The position numbers were made by a program, and so were the translations under genes. This document shows, piece by piece, positions 6,497 to 13,574 of a DNA stretch of 18,514 nt. This DNA is from JAIPIY01 sp964489785. Lineage in GTDB: Bacteria > Patescibacteriota > Minisyncoccia > Phycocordibacterales > UBA1006. The notes under the pieces are model-generated. The model had not been told where the DNA came from. It did no database searches and saw only the letters and a list, made by a program, of their open reading frames with translations. The DNA is taken from NCBI GenBank assembly GCA_964489785.1, contig CAZAZY010000014.1, positions 1 through 18,514 on the forward strand. The letters are read 5' to 3'. Each line of letters opens with the position of its first letter. The first letter of the stretch is position 1.

Positions 6497-6519
6497 AATA
6501 GACCACAGGAATATCTATT
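6497..6519 (-). terminator. Weak terminator-like hairpin after the S74 gene
   Basis: AATAGA (6519-6514) and TCTATT (6502-6497) pair on the minus strand, with two inner G-C pairs (6509-6508 with 6504-6503). TTGATTTT follows. It overlaps the stop codon of the S74 gene. The stem is short and bulged, so some read-through into rpsS is possible. Confidence 0.35.
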
Positions 6520-9500
6520 CATCAATACCAGCCCCAGATTCTGCCCCACTATCTGCACCTGCATCACCTGATTCCGAAGAAGAATCTGCACCAGCGGTCG
6601 ATTCAGAAGATGATTCTGCTGAAGTAGTATTTTCTATAGATTGGTCTTCTGATGGAGATGCATCAGTATTTGTTGCAGTATCTACACCAGTTTCTCCATC
6701 AACATCCATTTGTGGTTCAGAGTCGGAAGAGTCACCATTTTCTTCTATTACTTCATTATTAGATGATTCACCAATAATTGGTTCATCTGTATCACCAGAA
6801 TCATTTTGGTTATTATTATTTGATGTATAGATAATTTGATTTCCAGATCCATTCATCACTGATTCCAATTGATCACCATTTATACAAAAATCAGTTCCAT
6901 CAGATTTTGCAACACAGATTTGTTCTGTATAAATTTCTTTTGCAAAGAATTTGGTAATTCCATTCCCCGCATCAGCAAACCAATTTCGCATACGTGAAAG
7001 AAATGTTTCGTCTGAAAGGGTTTGGATGTCTACGAGTTTCAAATCAAGCTCTTGAATAGCTTTCGTCAAAATTGGGGTCATGGTTGCATAATTAACCTGC
7101 AAATAACCATCATGACCTTCTCGTACCATTTCTGGGAAATATTGTTCTAGATTCTGAGCGATAAATCCAATCTGTTGATTACCATTTGGATTTGCTTTCC
7201 AGTTGTAGGTAACGGTTTCGATATTCTGAAGTGTTTCCAATACGCTAGAAAGGCCTGTGATATTTGTTTTTAATCGTTCATCAGAAGAACAGTTAAGTCC
7301 TGTACTACCATCACCGTAGATGTTGTTATCAATAGCACAAGATGCACCATTACCTACGATAATCATTTCATCTATTGGACTACCTGCTGATCCAATCATG
7401 AATTGATTTGATGCAGTGTTGGTTGCGCCAGCACCGATGGCGATACTATCTGAATATCCAGCCGTGCTAGTATCTTTACCAATCAAGATACTTGCCCCTA
7501 ATGATGTATTATCAACACTATCCAATGCACCCGCATTTTGTCCAATAAAGATTGAATATGCTGCATTAGTAGCACTAAATCCAGCATTTGAACCTATAAA
7601 TATTGAATTACTTGCATTTTGTGCACTTTGTCCCGCCTGATACCCTACAAAGTTTGATTCTGATGCATTAGAAGCTTGATAACCAGCATATGATCCAAAG
7701 AAGTTAGATCGTGTTGCGTTCGTTGCCTGTCTTCCTGTAAAATATCCCAAAAAGTTTGATTCTGATGCGTCAGTTGCAAGTGCACCTGCATTACCCCCAA
7801 AGAAGTTAGAAAAACCTGCGTTAAGAGCTTGGTACCCTGAGTATGGTCCGAAGAAATTTGAACCTGATGCCCCCGACACCAAATCAGCGCCCGCTTCTTC
7901 ACCAATCAAAATTAGATTCAGCCCAGTTCCTATTCCTTGTTCAGAAATCGAAGACGCGAAACTATTTACTCCGACAAGCGAAACATCTCCACCACCACCT
8001 CCACCCGCAGCAGCCCATGAAAGAACCCCCGCATCCGTTGAGGAAAGAACATATCCGCTTGCACCAGGATACGCCGTTGGAAGAGTATACGAATCACCTT
8101 GGAATTTCCATGTAGTAATACTGTCTGGAAGTGCGAATTCGTTTGAGGCCGCAATAGCAGTAGCACCAAGAGCAATTGCATTAGTGGTTGAATCAGTTGC
8201 AACATCTGCATCATATCCTATGACAACATTGAATGACCCTGTAACATTTGTATTACCTGCATATTGACCGAAGAAGATATTATCAGAACCTTCTGTGTTT
8301 GAGTACCCAGCAAGATAGCCAGAGAAAATATTACTTGAACCTGTAGTGTTTGAATAGCCGGCTTGAAAACCAGAGAATACATTACTGGAGCCTTCGGTGT
8401 TTGATTGGCCTGCGTTATAACCAGAGAATATATTGAAATAACCAGTGGTGTTTGAATAGCCGGCTTGAAGACCAGAGAATATGTTGTCACTGCCAGTGGT
8501 GTTTGAATAGCCCGCGCTCGTACCAGAAAATATGTTGTTACCGCCGGTGGTGTTTGAGTATCCCGCGTAATAACCAGAGAATATGTTGTTACCGCCGGTG
8601 GTGTTTGAGTATCCCGCGTGATAACCAGAGAAAATATTGTCATGGCCAGTGGTGTTTGATTGTCCGGCATAATAACCAGAGAAAATATTGTAAGAGCCTT
8701 CGGTGTTTGATTGTCCGGCATAATGACCAGAGAATAAATTAAAAGAACCGGTGGTATTTGCTGTTCCAGCACCAGAACCAAAGAAAATATTAGCAGACCC
8801 AGTGGTGTTTAAATACCCGGAACTTGCTCCCAAAAAGATATTTTCAGAACCAGTGGTGTTTAAAATGCCAGCTGACTGACCAAAAAATATGTTGTTAGAA
8901 CCTTCGGTGTTTGAACTTCCTGAGAGATAACCAGAAAATATATTGTAAGCACCAGTGGTGTTTGAACTTCCTGAGAGATAACCAGAAAATATATTATTAG
9001 AACCGGTGGTGTTTGATTGTCCCGCGCCCTGACCAGAGAATATGTTATTATCGCCGGTGGTGTTTGAATAACCAGCGTTCTGACCAGAAAATATATTATT
9101 AGCACCGGTTGTATTAGTATAACCTGATTGATATCCATTAAAGATATTGTGATTACCCGATGTATTTGCTGCTCCTGAATAGTTTCCCAAGAATATATTA
9201 TGATTCCCTGTATCATTTAACGCTCCTGCACCAGTTCCTACGAAAAAGTTACCGACTCCGGTCATAGTCCCATTCCCAGATCGATTGTCGAATAAGTTTG
9301 TGCCAAGAAGAGTAAATAAACTACTGCCTCCTCCGGATGGGGTTTCCCATGACAATGTTCCGTCTCCAGCAACATCGGTTAATACTTGACCAGCGCCACC
9401 CTTTCCAACAGGGAATGTATATGTATCAGAACCATATCCAAAAGTAATAGCTTGATTTGCATCATCTATTTTAAAATAAGTATTATTTCCCAAACTATTC

Positions 9501-10603
9501 AAATCACCGATCGATGCAATTTCAGATGTTGGATTAATATCTAACCACATCCCAGTGTTAACAGAACCAGAAACAGTAAGGCCGTTGTCTGCATTCATTT
9601 GAATATTCTTGTCGCCGATAGTATCTCTGATTGTGATCCTGGTTTGATTTCCTGTACCATGATCTCCGATAGCATAGAAACCTTGATCCGGATCAATTAA
9701 AAGTGCCGTATTTCCAATAATACTGGTATCTTTAACCCAAAACTTACTTGTATCTGGGTCAAATGTAAATTGTTGGTTCGCGCCGAAAGAACCACTTTCG
9801 TTAAACTGTATTTCTGTGTTGTTTCCTGATGGAGAACCACTCCCACCAGTTGGAGTTACCCAAGACAGCTGCCCAGATCCATCAGTGGCTAAAACTTCAC
9901 CTGCGCCACCATCAGTTCGTGGAAATGTATATCCTGAAGTTCCATCATATTCAAATAAAATTCCATCTGAATGATTTACTAAAATACGTGATTGAAAAGA
10001 ATCTGAAGTATTTTGTGACTCAATATTAATTCCTTCTTCACCAATTAAAAATATGTTTCGTATTGCATCTCCAAACGAATCAATAATCTGAATTTGGTTT
10101 CGAATACCATCAGGTTCAAAAGCAGAAAAAGCATGCTGATTATTTACTAAATCAAGATACCCCAAAAGGGTTGTTTGGTCAGATAACCCAAGATTACTCG
10201 CATCTCCATTAAAAACAATATTAAACCCATCAGATGAATCTGATTCATGCAACATTGATGAACCAATAAAAAATCCATTACCAAGAGCATCGTTCAAAGA
10301 TACTGCATTGCGATATCCCGGATTTAATGTTTCAGTTCCAATAAAGAAAAAGTCATCAGTTCGTGAAAACAATGCGTCCGTAGTAATATCTCCATTACCA
10401 TCTAAATACAATACACTGTTTGGATCTAATCCGTCATACGGATTAATAATACAGGTAGGATCGTTAGGACCAGCACACAAGGTATCTCCGACCGGGTCTA
10501 ATGTTTCTCCTGGTGCAATAGCAAATACTGCCAATGCAGTAAATGCAATAGAAGAAATTAATGCACCTAAAATAGACACTTTGTAGTGTGTGGTATAAGA
10601 CAT
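6515..10603 (-). CDS. Giant repetitive surface protein with a C-terminal peptidase S74 chaperone
   Basis: A 1362-residue predicted surface fibre. The N-terminus has a signal or anchor segment (about 8-30). Residues 60-430 are beta-rich and carry two TFP...GQVL...LSW linker motifs (about 226-248 and 396-419). Residues 469-808 are 20 tandem 17-residue repeats of the form NIFSGYxAGYSNTTGxx. A third linker lies at about 840-863, and residues 916-1034 hold seven more repeats. YadA-head-like stretches (NAIALGATAIAASNEFALP, DSIAIGAGATNTASNQFMIG) flank the second block. The S74 domain starts at SSDERLKTNI; S1107 and K1112 match the Ser-Lys dyad that cleaves such chaperones off trimeric phage spikes. 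A short conserved domain (about 1205-1245) and an acidic Ser/Asp/Glu tail end it. All six cysteines are in close pairs (43/51, 1089/1105, 1230/1240). Trimerisation and cell-surface location are inferred. Confidence 0.85.
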   Translation of the reverse strand: MSYTTHYKVSILGALISSIAFTALAVFAIAPGETLDPVGDTLCAGPNDPTCIINPYDGLDPNSVLYLDGNGDITTDALFSRTDDFFFIGTETLNPGYRNAVSLNDALGNGFFIGSSMLHESDSSDGFNIVFNGDASNLGLSDQTTLLGYLDLVNNQHAFSAFEPDGIRNQIQIIDSFGDAIRNIFLIGEEGINIESQNTSDSFQSRILVNHSDGILFEYDGTSGYTFPRTDGGAGEVLATDGSGQLSWVTPTGGSGSPSGNNTEIQFNESGSFGANQQFTFDPDTSKFWVKDTSIIGNTALLIDPDQGFYAIGDHGTGNQTRITIRDTIGDKNIQMNADNGLTVSGSVNTGMWLDINPTSEIASIGDLNSLGNNTYFKIDDANQAITFGYGSDTYTFPVGKGGAGQVLTDVAGDGTLSWETPSGGGSSLFTLLGTNLFDNRSGNGTMTGVGNFFVGTGAGALNDTGNHNIFLGNYSGAANTSGNHNIFNGYQSGYTNTTGANNIFSGQNAGYSNTTGDNNIFSGQGAGQSNTTGSNNIFSGYLSGSSNTTGAYNIFSGYLSGSSNTEGSNNIFFGQSAGILNTTGSENIFLGASSGYLNTTGSANIFFGSGAGTANTTGSFNLFSGHYAGQSNTEGSYNIFSGYYAGQSNTTGHDNIFSGYHAGYSNTTGGNNIFSGYYAGYSNTTGGNNIFSGTSAGYSNTTGSDNIFSGLQAGYSNTTGYFNIFSGYNAGQSNTEGSSNVFSGFQAGYSNTTGSSNIFSGYLAGYSNTEGSDNIFFGQYAGNTNVTGSFNVVIGYDADVATDSTTNAIALGATAIAASNEFALPDSITTWKFQGDSYTLPTAYPGASGYVLSSTDAGVLSWAAAGGGGGGDVSLVGVNSFASSISEQGIGTGLNLILIGEEAGADLVSGASGSNFFGPYSGYQALNAGFSNFFGGNAGALATDASESNFLGYFTGRQATNATRSNFFGSYAGYQASNASESNFVGYQAGQSAQNASNSIFIGSNAGFSATNAAYSIFIGQNAGALDSVDNTSLGASILIGKDTSTAGYSDSIAIGAGATNTASNQFMIGSAGSPIDEMIIVGNGASCAIDNNIYGDGSTGLNCSSDERLKTNITGLSSVLETLQNIETVTYNWKANPNGNQQIGFIAQNLEQYFPEMVREGHDGYLQVNYATMTPILTKAIQELDLKLVDIQTLSDETFLSRMRNWFADAGNGITKFFAKEIYTEQICVAKSDGTDFCINGDQLESVMNGSGNQIIYTSNNNNQNDSGDTDEPIIGESSNNEVIEENGDSSDSEPQMDVDGETGVDTATNTDASPSEDQSIENTTSAESSSESTAGADSSSESGDAGADSGAESGAGIDE
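7019..7288 (-). other. Peptidase S74 / intramolecular chaperone domain (residues 1106-1195)
   Basis: This part of the surface protein reads SSDERLKTNITGLSSVLETL, then VTYNWK, QQIGFIAQNLEQYFPEMV and YATMTPILTKAIQELD. That is the standard layout of the endosialidase-type intramolecular chaperone. In phage spikes the domain assembles the trimer and then cuts itself off before the serine, using a Ser-Lys dyad (here S1107 and K1112). Both key residues are present, so cleavage is likely. Confidence 0.9.
7502..7858 (-). repeat. Second 17-residue repeat block (7 units)
   Basis: Residues 916-1034 repeat every 17 residues with glycine at 919, 936, 953, 970, 987, 1004 and 1021. The pattern is SNFFGxxAGxxAxNAxx (for example SNFFGSYAGYQASNASE). 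Compared with the first block, Asn-Thr-Thr-Gly is replaced by Asn-Ala-Ser/Thr, and the units differ more at DNA level, suggesting an older expansion. Confidence 0.9.
8180..9199 (-). repeat. First 17-residue repeat block (20 tandem 51-bp units)
   Basis: Residues 469-808 form 20 units exactly 17 residues apart, with Ile, Leu or Val at 470 + 17k without a single gap. The consensus is NIFSGYxAGYSNTTGxx. Several neighbouring units are nearly identical in DNA: 8531-8581 and 8582-8632 differ at one base in 51. This points to recent tandem duplication. Because 51 is a multiple of three, gain or loss of units keeps the frame. Confidence 0.95.
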
Positions 10604-10611
10604 ATGTTTCT

Positions 10612-10620
10612 AGTATATCA
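10612..10620 (-). promoter_or_regulatory. Extended -10 promoter of the S74 gene (near-leaderless)
   Basis: On the minus strand TATACT (10617-10612) is preceded by TGA (10620-10618). No convincing -35 is present; that region lies inside the rplB terminator. The expected start is near 10605, only one or two bases before the ATG at 10603, so the mRNA is probably leaderless or nearly so. Confidence 0.5.
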
Positions 10621-10629
10621 TAGTATCAT

Positions 10630-10663
10630 AAAATAAAAATCCCCCAATGGGGATTTTTATTTT
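10630..10663 (-). terminator. Intrinsic terminator after rplB
   Basis: A perfect 15-bp stem pairs 10630-10644 with 10649-10663 (AAAATAAAAATCCCC against GGGGATTTTTATTTT) around a 4-base loop. It overlaps the rplB stop codon. The tuf-rplB transcript should end here, before the S74 gene. Confidence 0.9.
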
Positions 10664-11498
10664 ATCGTTTACCAGTTTTTCTTCGAGAAACAATATTGTT
10701 GTTTGAGTATTTTTTAGGAGTTCTTGTTTTAACACCGTATGCCAATTTTCCATGTCTGGTTTTTGGCCCACGTCGCAAACCGATTCCTTGACGTCCTTCT
10801 CCACCTCCGTGTGGGTGATCAACAGGGTTCATCGCAGATCCACGTACAGTAGGTCGAATACCTAACCATCGTGAACGACCAGCTTTTCCAAGATTTCGTA
10901 ATTTATGTGATTCGTTTGAAACTTCTCCAACAGATGCATATGCTTTGTCAGATACTTTTCGAATTTCAGTTGATGGCATTTTCAAGTGAGCGTACCCACG
11001 ATCATGTGCAACCACCTGAGCATAAGTTCCAGCAGAACGAGCTAATTTTGAACCTCCTTGTGGTTTTAATTCAATATTATATACAAAAGTACCTACAGAT
11101 ATTTTTTCCAATGGAAGACGGTTACCTACAGTTACCGGAGCATCTTCGCTGACGATAAATGTATCACCCACTTTCATTTTTTGTGGAACGATAACATACC
11201 GTCGTTCTCCATCATGGTAGCATACCAAGGCGATAAATGATGAACGGTTTGGATCATATTCTACAGTTTCTACTTTTGCAGGAATATTATGTTTATTGTA
11301 CAAGAAATCAATTTCTCGATATTTTCTTTTGTGTCCACCCCCTTTGTGAGGAGTAGTAATGCGTCCCTGGTTATTTCGTCCGACATGTCGCTTTCCACCT
11401 TTTGTCAAAGCTTTGTGTGGAGTACGAGTTGTTAGATCACTGTAACTTACAGTAACTAATTGTCGACGTGATGGGCTTGTTGGTTTATATTTTTTCAT
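10662..11498 (-). CDS. rplB: 50S ribosomal protein L2 (uL2)
   Basis: L2 is needed for subunit joining and peptidyl transferase function. It shows GRNNQGRITTPHKGGGHKRK near the N-terminus and the signature MNPVDHPHGGGEGR with H228 and H230, the loop near the peptidyl transferase centre. It ends in the usual basic tail (PKKYSNNNIVSRRKTGKR). It has 278 residues, normal length. It is the last gene of the proximal S10-type operon; in most bacteria rpsS would follow directly, but a terminator and the S74 gene come next here. Confidence 0.98.
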   Translation of the reverse strand: MKKYKPTSPSRRQLVTVSYSDLTTRTPHKALTKGGKRHVGRNNQGRITTPHKGGGHKRKYREIDFLYNKHNIPAKVETVEYDPNRSSFIALVCYHDGERRYVIVPQKMKVGDTFIVSEDAPVTVGNRLPLEKISVGTFVYNIELKPQGGSKLARSAGTYAQVVAHDRGYAHLKMPSTEIRKVSDKAYASVGEVSNESHKLRNLGKAGRSRWLGIRPTVRGSAMNPVDHPHGGGEGRQGIGLRRGPKTRHGKLAYGVKTRTPKKYSNNNIVSRRKTGKR

Positions 11499-11506
11499 AC
11501 CTATTG

Positions 11507-11839
11507 TTATACAAAATCAATAACAGATCCTTCTGCAAGATATACGACTGCTTTTTTACCTCCAGATTTTGTTCCTTTGATTCCTTTTCGTGCAACAGCC
11601 TTTGAAGGGATCTGAGTAACAGAAACTTTGACAGGTGAAACTTTGTAAGTTTGTTCGATAGCCTGAACGATATCTCGTTTCGTAGATCGAGGACTTACCA
11701 CAAAAGTATATGCACGCCCTTCTGACAATCGAGCAGTTTTTTCAGTAACTCGTGGATTTTTTAATACCCAAGAAAGATCTCGAGTTGATTCCACGATTTC
11801 TTTTGCTTTTTTGTTTTTTCCTGATTGAAATAATGCCAT
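11507..11839 (-). CDS. rplW: 50S ribosomal protein L23 (uL23)
   Basis: L23 lies at the tunnel exit and is the docking site for trigger factor and SRP. The family pattern is seen in LKNPRVTEKTARLSEGRAYT, SPRSTKRDIVQAIEQTYKV and SVTQIPSKAVARKGIKG. It has 110 residues, including an N-terminal extension of about 20 (MALFQSGKNKKAKEIVEST). The rplD stop and this ATG are four bases apart (AGAT). Confidence 0.95.
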   Translation of the reverse strand: MALFQSGKNKKAKEIVESTRDLSWVLKNPRVTEKTARLSEGRAYTFVVSPRSTKRDIVQAIEQTYKVSPVKVSVTQIPSKAVARKGIKGTKSGGKKAVVYLAEGSVIDFV

Positions 11840-11843
11840 ATCT

Positions 11844-12545
11844 TTATGCTTCTACAGCGGTTTTCTTTTTCGACTGAGCTACTTTTTTCTCCAAAATAGC
11901 AATAGTATCTTTTGGTTGCACAAATACTATGTACTGATGCGCTGCAACATCCAAAGCATTAATCTTTGAAAGAGTACGTACAGACAGTTTTGGAATATTT
12001 CGCATACTTTTTCGAACATTTTCAGCCAATTCTGGACATACCACCAATGTGCTTTTTCGTTTTTCTCCAGAAAGACCTGTGAAACCTTCCAAAGAAGCCA
12101 ATGATACAAGAACAGAAGATGCGTCTTTTGTTTTTATTGCAGGAAAACGTAGGTCTTCTACAAATAAAATCATTCCCGCTTTTAGCTTATCAGACAATAC
12201 ATGGAAAAGTGCTTTTCGGCGAACTTTTTCATTGATTTTTTTGTCATAACTTTTATCAGCTCGTGGTCCGTGAGTAATACCTCCACCAATCCAAATTGGT
12301 GAACGGTTAGATCCGTGACGAGCTCGTCCAGTACCTTTTTGTTTCCATGGTTTTTTACCACCACCGCTCACTTCGGCTCGGCTTTTTGTATGTGCTGTTC
12401 CAGCTCGAGCGTTTGATTGCAAAGATACAATAACTTGATGCACAAGGTCAGTATTTTTTCGAAGACCAAAAACTGATTCAGGAAGAGTTACCTTGCCTGC
12501 AGGTTTTGCGTCTTGAGTATATACATTTGAGGTAAGAGAAGTCAT
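11844..12545 (-). CDS. rplD: 50S ribosomal protein L4 (uL4)
   Basis: L4 lines the exit tunnel with L22. The core shows VSLQSNARAGTAHTKSRAEV, GGGKKPWKQKGTGRARHGSN and SPIWIGGGITHGPR, the extended loop and its base. The C-terminal half has the usual LVVCPELAENVRKSMRNIP. I place the start at the ATG ending at 12545 (MTSLTSNVYTQD, 233 residues), four bases after the rplC stop. The frame is also open to a TTG at 12557 that would overlap rplC by eight bases. In some bacteria L4 represses its own operon; nothing in the tuf leader lets me claim that here. Confidence 0.96.
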   Translation of the reverse strand: MTSLTSNVYTQDAKPAGKVTLPESVFGLRKNTDLVHQVIVSLQSNARAGTAHTKSRAEVSGGGKKPWKQKGTGRARHGSNRSPIWIGGGITHGPRADKSYDKKINEKVRRKALFHVLSDKLKAGMILFVEDLRFPAIKTKDASSVLVSLASLEGFTGLSGEKRKSTLVVCPELAENVRKSMRNIPKLSVRTLSKINALDVAAHQYIVFVQPKDTIAILEKKVAQSKKKTAVEA

Positions 12546-12549
12546 ATGA

Positions 12550-13170
12550 TTATGCAAGAGCGGTGATTTCTAGTAATGTTCCTCGACGTCCTGGTACTGC
12601 ACCTCCTAGCAACAATTCGCCAGAAGCTGAATTAATAGAAAGAACTTTGAGGTTTTTTACCGTAATACGATCACCACCCATTCTTCCTGCCATTCGTGTA
12701 CCTTTCAATACTCGTTGGATACCTCCGGCACCAATAGAACCTGGTTCACGTTCCGAGTGTTTTTGACCGTGACTACGACGTCCTCCGTGGAAACCATGTC
12801 GTTTTACACCTCCTTGAAAACCTTTACCTTTTGAGATACCTGAAACAGATATTACATCTCCAGCAATGAAATTTTCTAGTAAAATTTCATCACCAACTTT
12901 GTAAGCATCTATTTGTTCAGGAGATACTCGAAATTCTTTTACGTATTTGAAATCTCCTAAATCTTTAATATGACCAATGAAAGGTTTTTTCATTCTGTCT
13001 CTTTTTTGTGTACCAAAACCAACCTGAACTGCGGTATACCCATCAGCTTCGGTAGTTTTAACTTGTGTAACAACAACTTTTCCAACGAAAATACGCGTTG
13101 CAGGATGTACTGTACCAGTAGCATCGAAAAATTGTGTCATTTCTTTTTTTTCTCCAATTATAAACTTCAT
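12550..13170 (-). CDS. rplC: 50S ribosomal protein L3 (uL3)
   Basis: L3 is an early assembly protein whose long loop approaches the peptidyl transferase centre. The opening MKFIIGEKKEMTQFFDATG matches the family, as do GFQGGVKRHGFHGGRRSHGQ and REPGSIGAGGIQRVLKGTRM and AGRMGGDRITVKNLKVL. It has 206 residues, normal length. It starts 22 bases after rpsJ; the spacer has no clear ribosome binding site. Confidence 0.98.
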   Translation of the reverse strand: MKFIIGEKKEMTQFFDATGTVHPATRIFVGKVVVTQVKTTEADGYTAVQVGFGTQKRDRMKKPFIGHIKDLGDFKYVKEFRVSPEQIDAYKVGDEILLENFIAGDVISVSGISKGKGFQGGVKRHGFHGGRRSHGQKHSEREPGSIGAGGIQRVLKGTRMAGRMGGDRITVKNLKVLSINSASGELLLGGAVPGRRGTLLEITALA

Positions 13171-13192
13171 AGGTAGGACATTACTGAATGTA

Positions 13193-13543
13193 TTACATCA
13201 TTTTGACATCAATTTCAACACCTGAAGGCAAATTTACGTTCGTGAGTGATTCAATCACTTTTGGTGATGGGTTGATAATATCGATCAAGCGTTTATGTAC
13301 TCGTATTTCAAATTGCTCTCGTGCATTTTTGTACACGAATGATGCTCGGTTTACAGTATACTTCTTTATTTCTGTAGGAAGTGGAACTGGGCCACGCACT
13401 TCTGCGTCATGACGCAAAGCAATATCCATAATTTGTTTTACAGAAGTATCAAGAATTTTATTCTCGTACGCTCGAACACGAATGCGCAAACGTACTGCAG
13501 TTTCTTGTGAGTCTCCTTTTTTTGTTTTTGATACTGTCTTCAT
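13193..13543 (-). CDS. rpsJ: 30S ribosomal protein S10 (uS10)
   Basis: S10 is in the 30S head and is also the NusE transcription factor subunit. Residues 16-116 carry the family: VRLRIRVRAYENKILDTSVK, RGPVPLPTEIKKYTVNRA, REQFEIRVHKRLIDIINPSP and LPSGVEIDVK. The N-terminus has about 14 extra residues (MKTVSKTKKGDSQE). It has 116 residues in total. It lies 31 bases after tuf, in the order tuf-rpsJ seen in many bacteria. Confidence 0.97.
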   Translation of the reverse strand: MKTVSKTKKGDSQETAVRLRIRVRAYENKILDTSVKQIMDIALRHDAEVRGPVPLPTEIKKYTVNRASFVYKNAREQFEIRVHKRLIDIINPSPKVIESLTNVNLPSGVEIDVKMM

Positions 13544-13574
13544 ATGACGCTTTAGATATCGTTAGATCAAAATA

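Noticed and set aside
6468..6830. Plus-strand ORF opposite the acidic tail of the S74 protein
   Set aside because: It mirrors the low-complexity Ser/Asp/Glu codons of the minus strand and has no promoter or known motif.
8180..9199. Regular 51-bp repeats that could be read as a CRISPR or satellite array
   Set aside because: The units have no distinct spacers, keep the reading frame exactly, and encode a conserved 17-residue protein repeat inside one long ORF.
8218..9216. Long overlapping ORFs in other frames within the repeat region (for example 8218-8781 and 8860-9216 minus)
   Set aside because: They arise because 51-bp repeats keep every frame periodic; their translations are low-complexity, without promoter or start context.
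6515..10603. Tail fibre of an integrated prophage
   Set aside because: No other phage gene, integrase or att-like repeat is present, and both flanks are ribosomal genes. S74 domains also occur in bacterial surface proteins.
10871..11152. Plus-strand ORFs antisense to ribosomal genes and tuf/fusA (for example 10871-11152, 16701-17069)
   Set aside because: Each lies fully inside a conserved gene on the other strand, with unusual composition and no start context.
12546..12557. TTG start for rplD overlapping the end of rplC
   Set aside because: The ATG at 12545 is four bases after the rplC stop, a spacing like the other junctions in the cluster.
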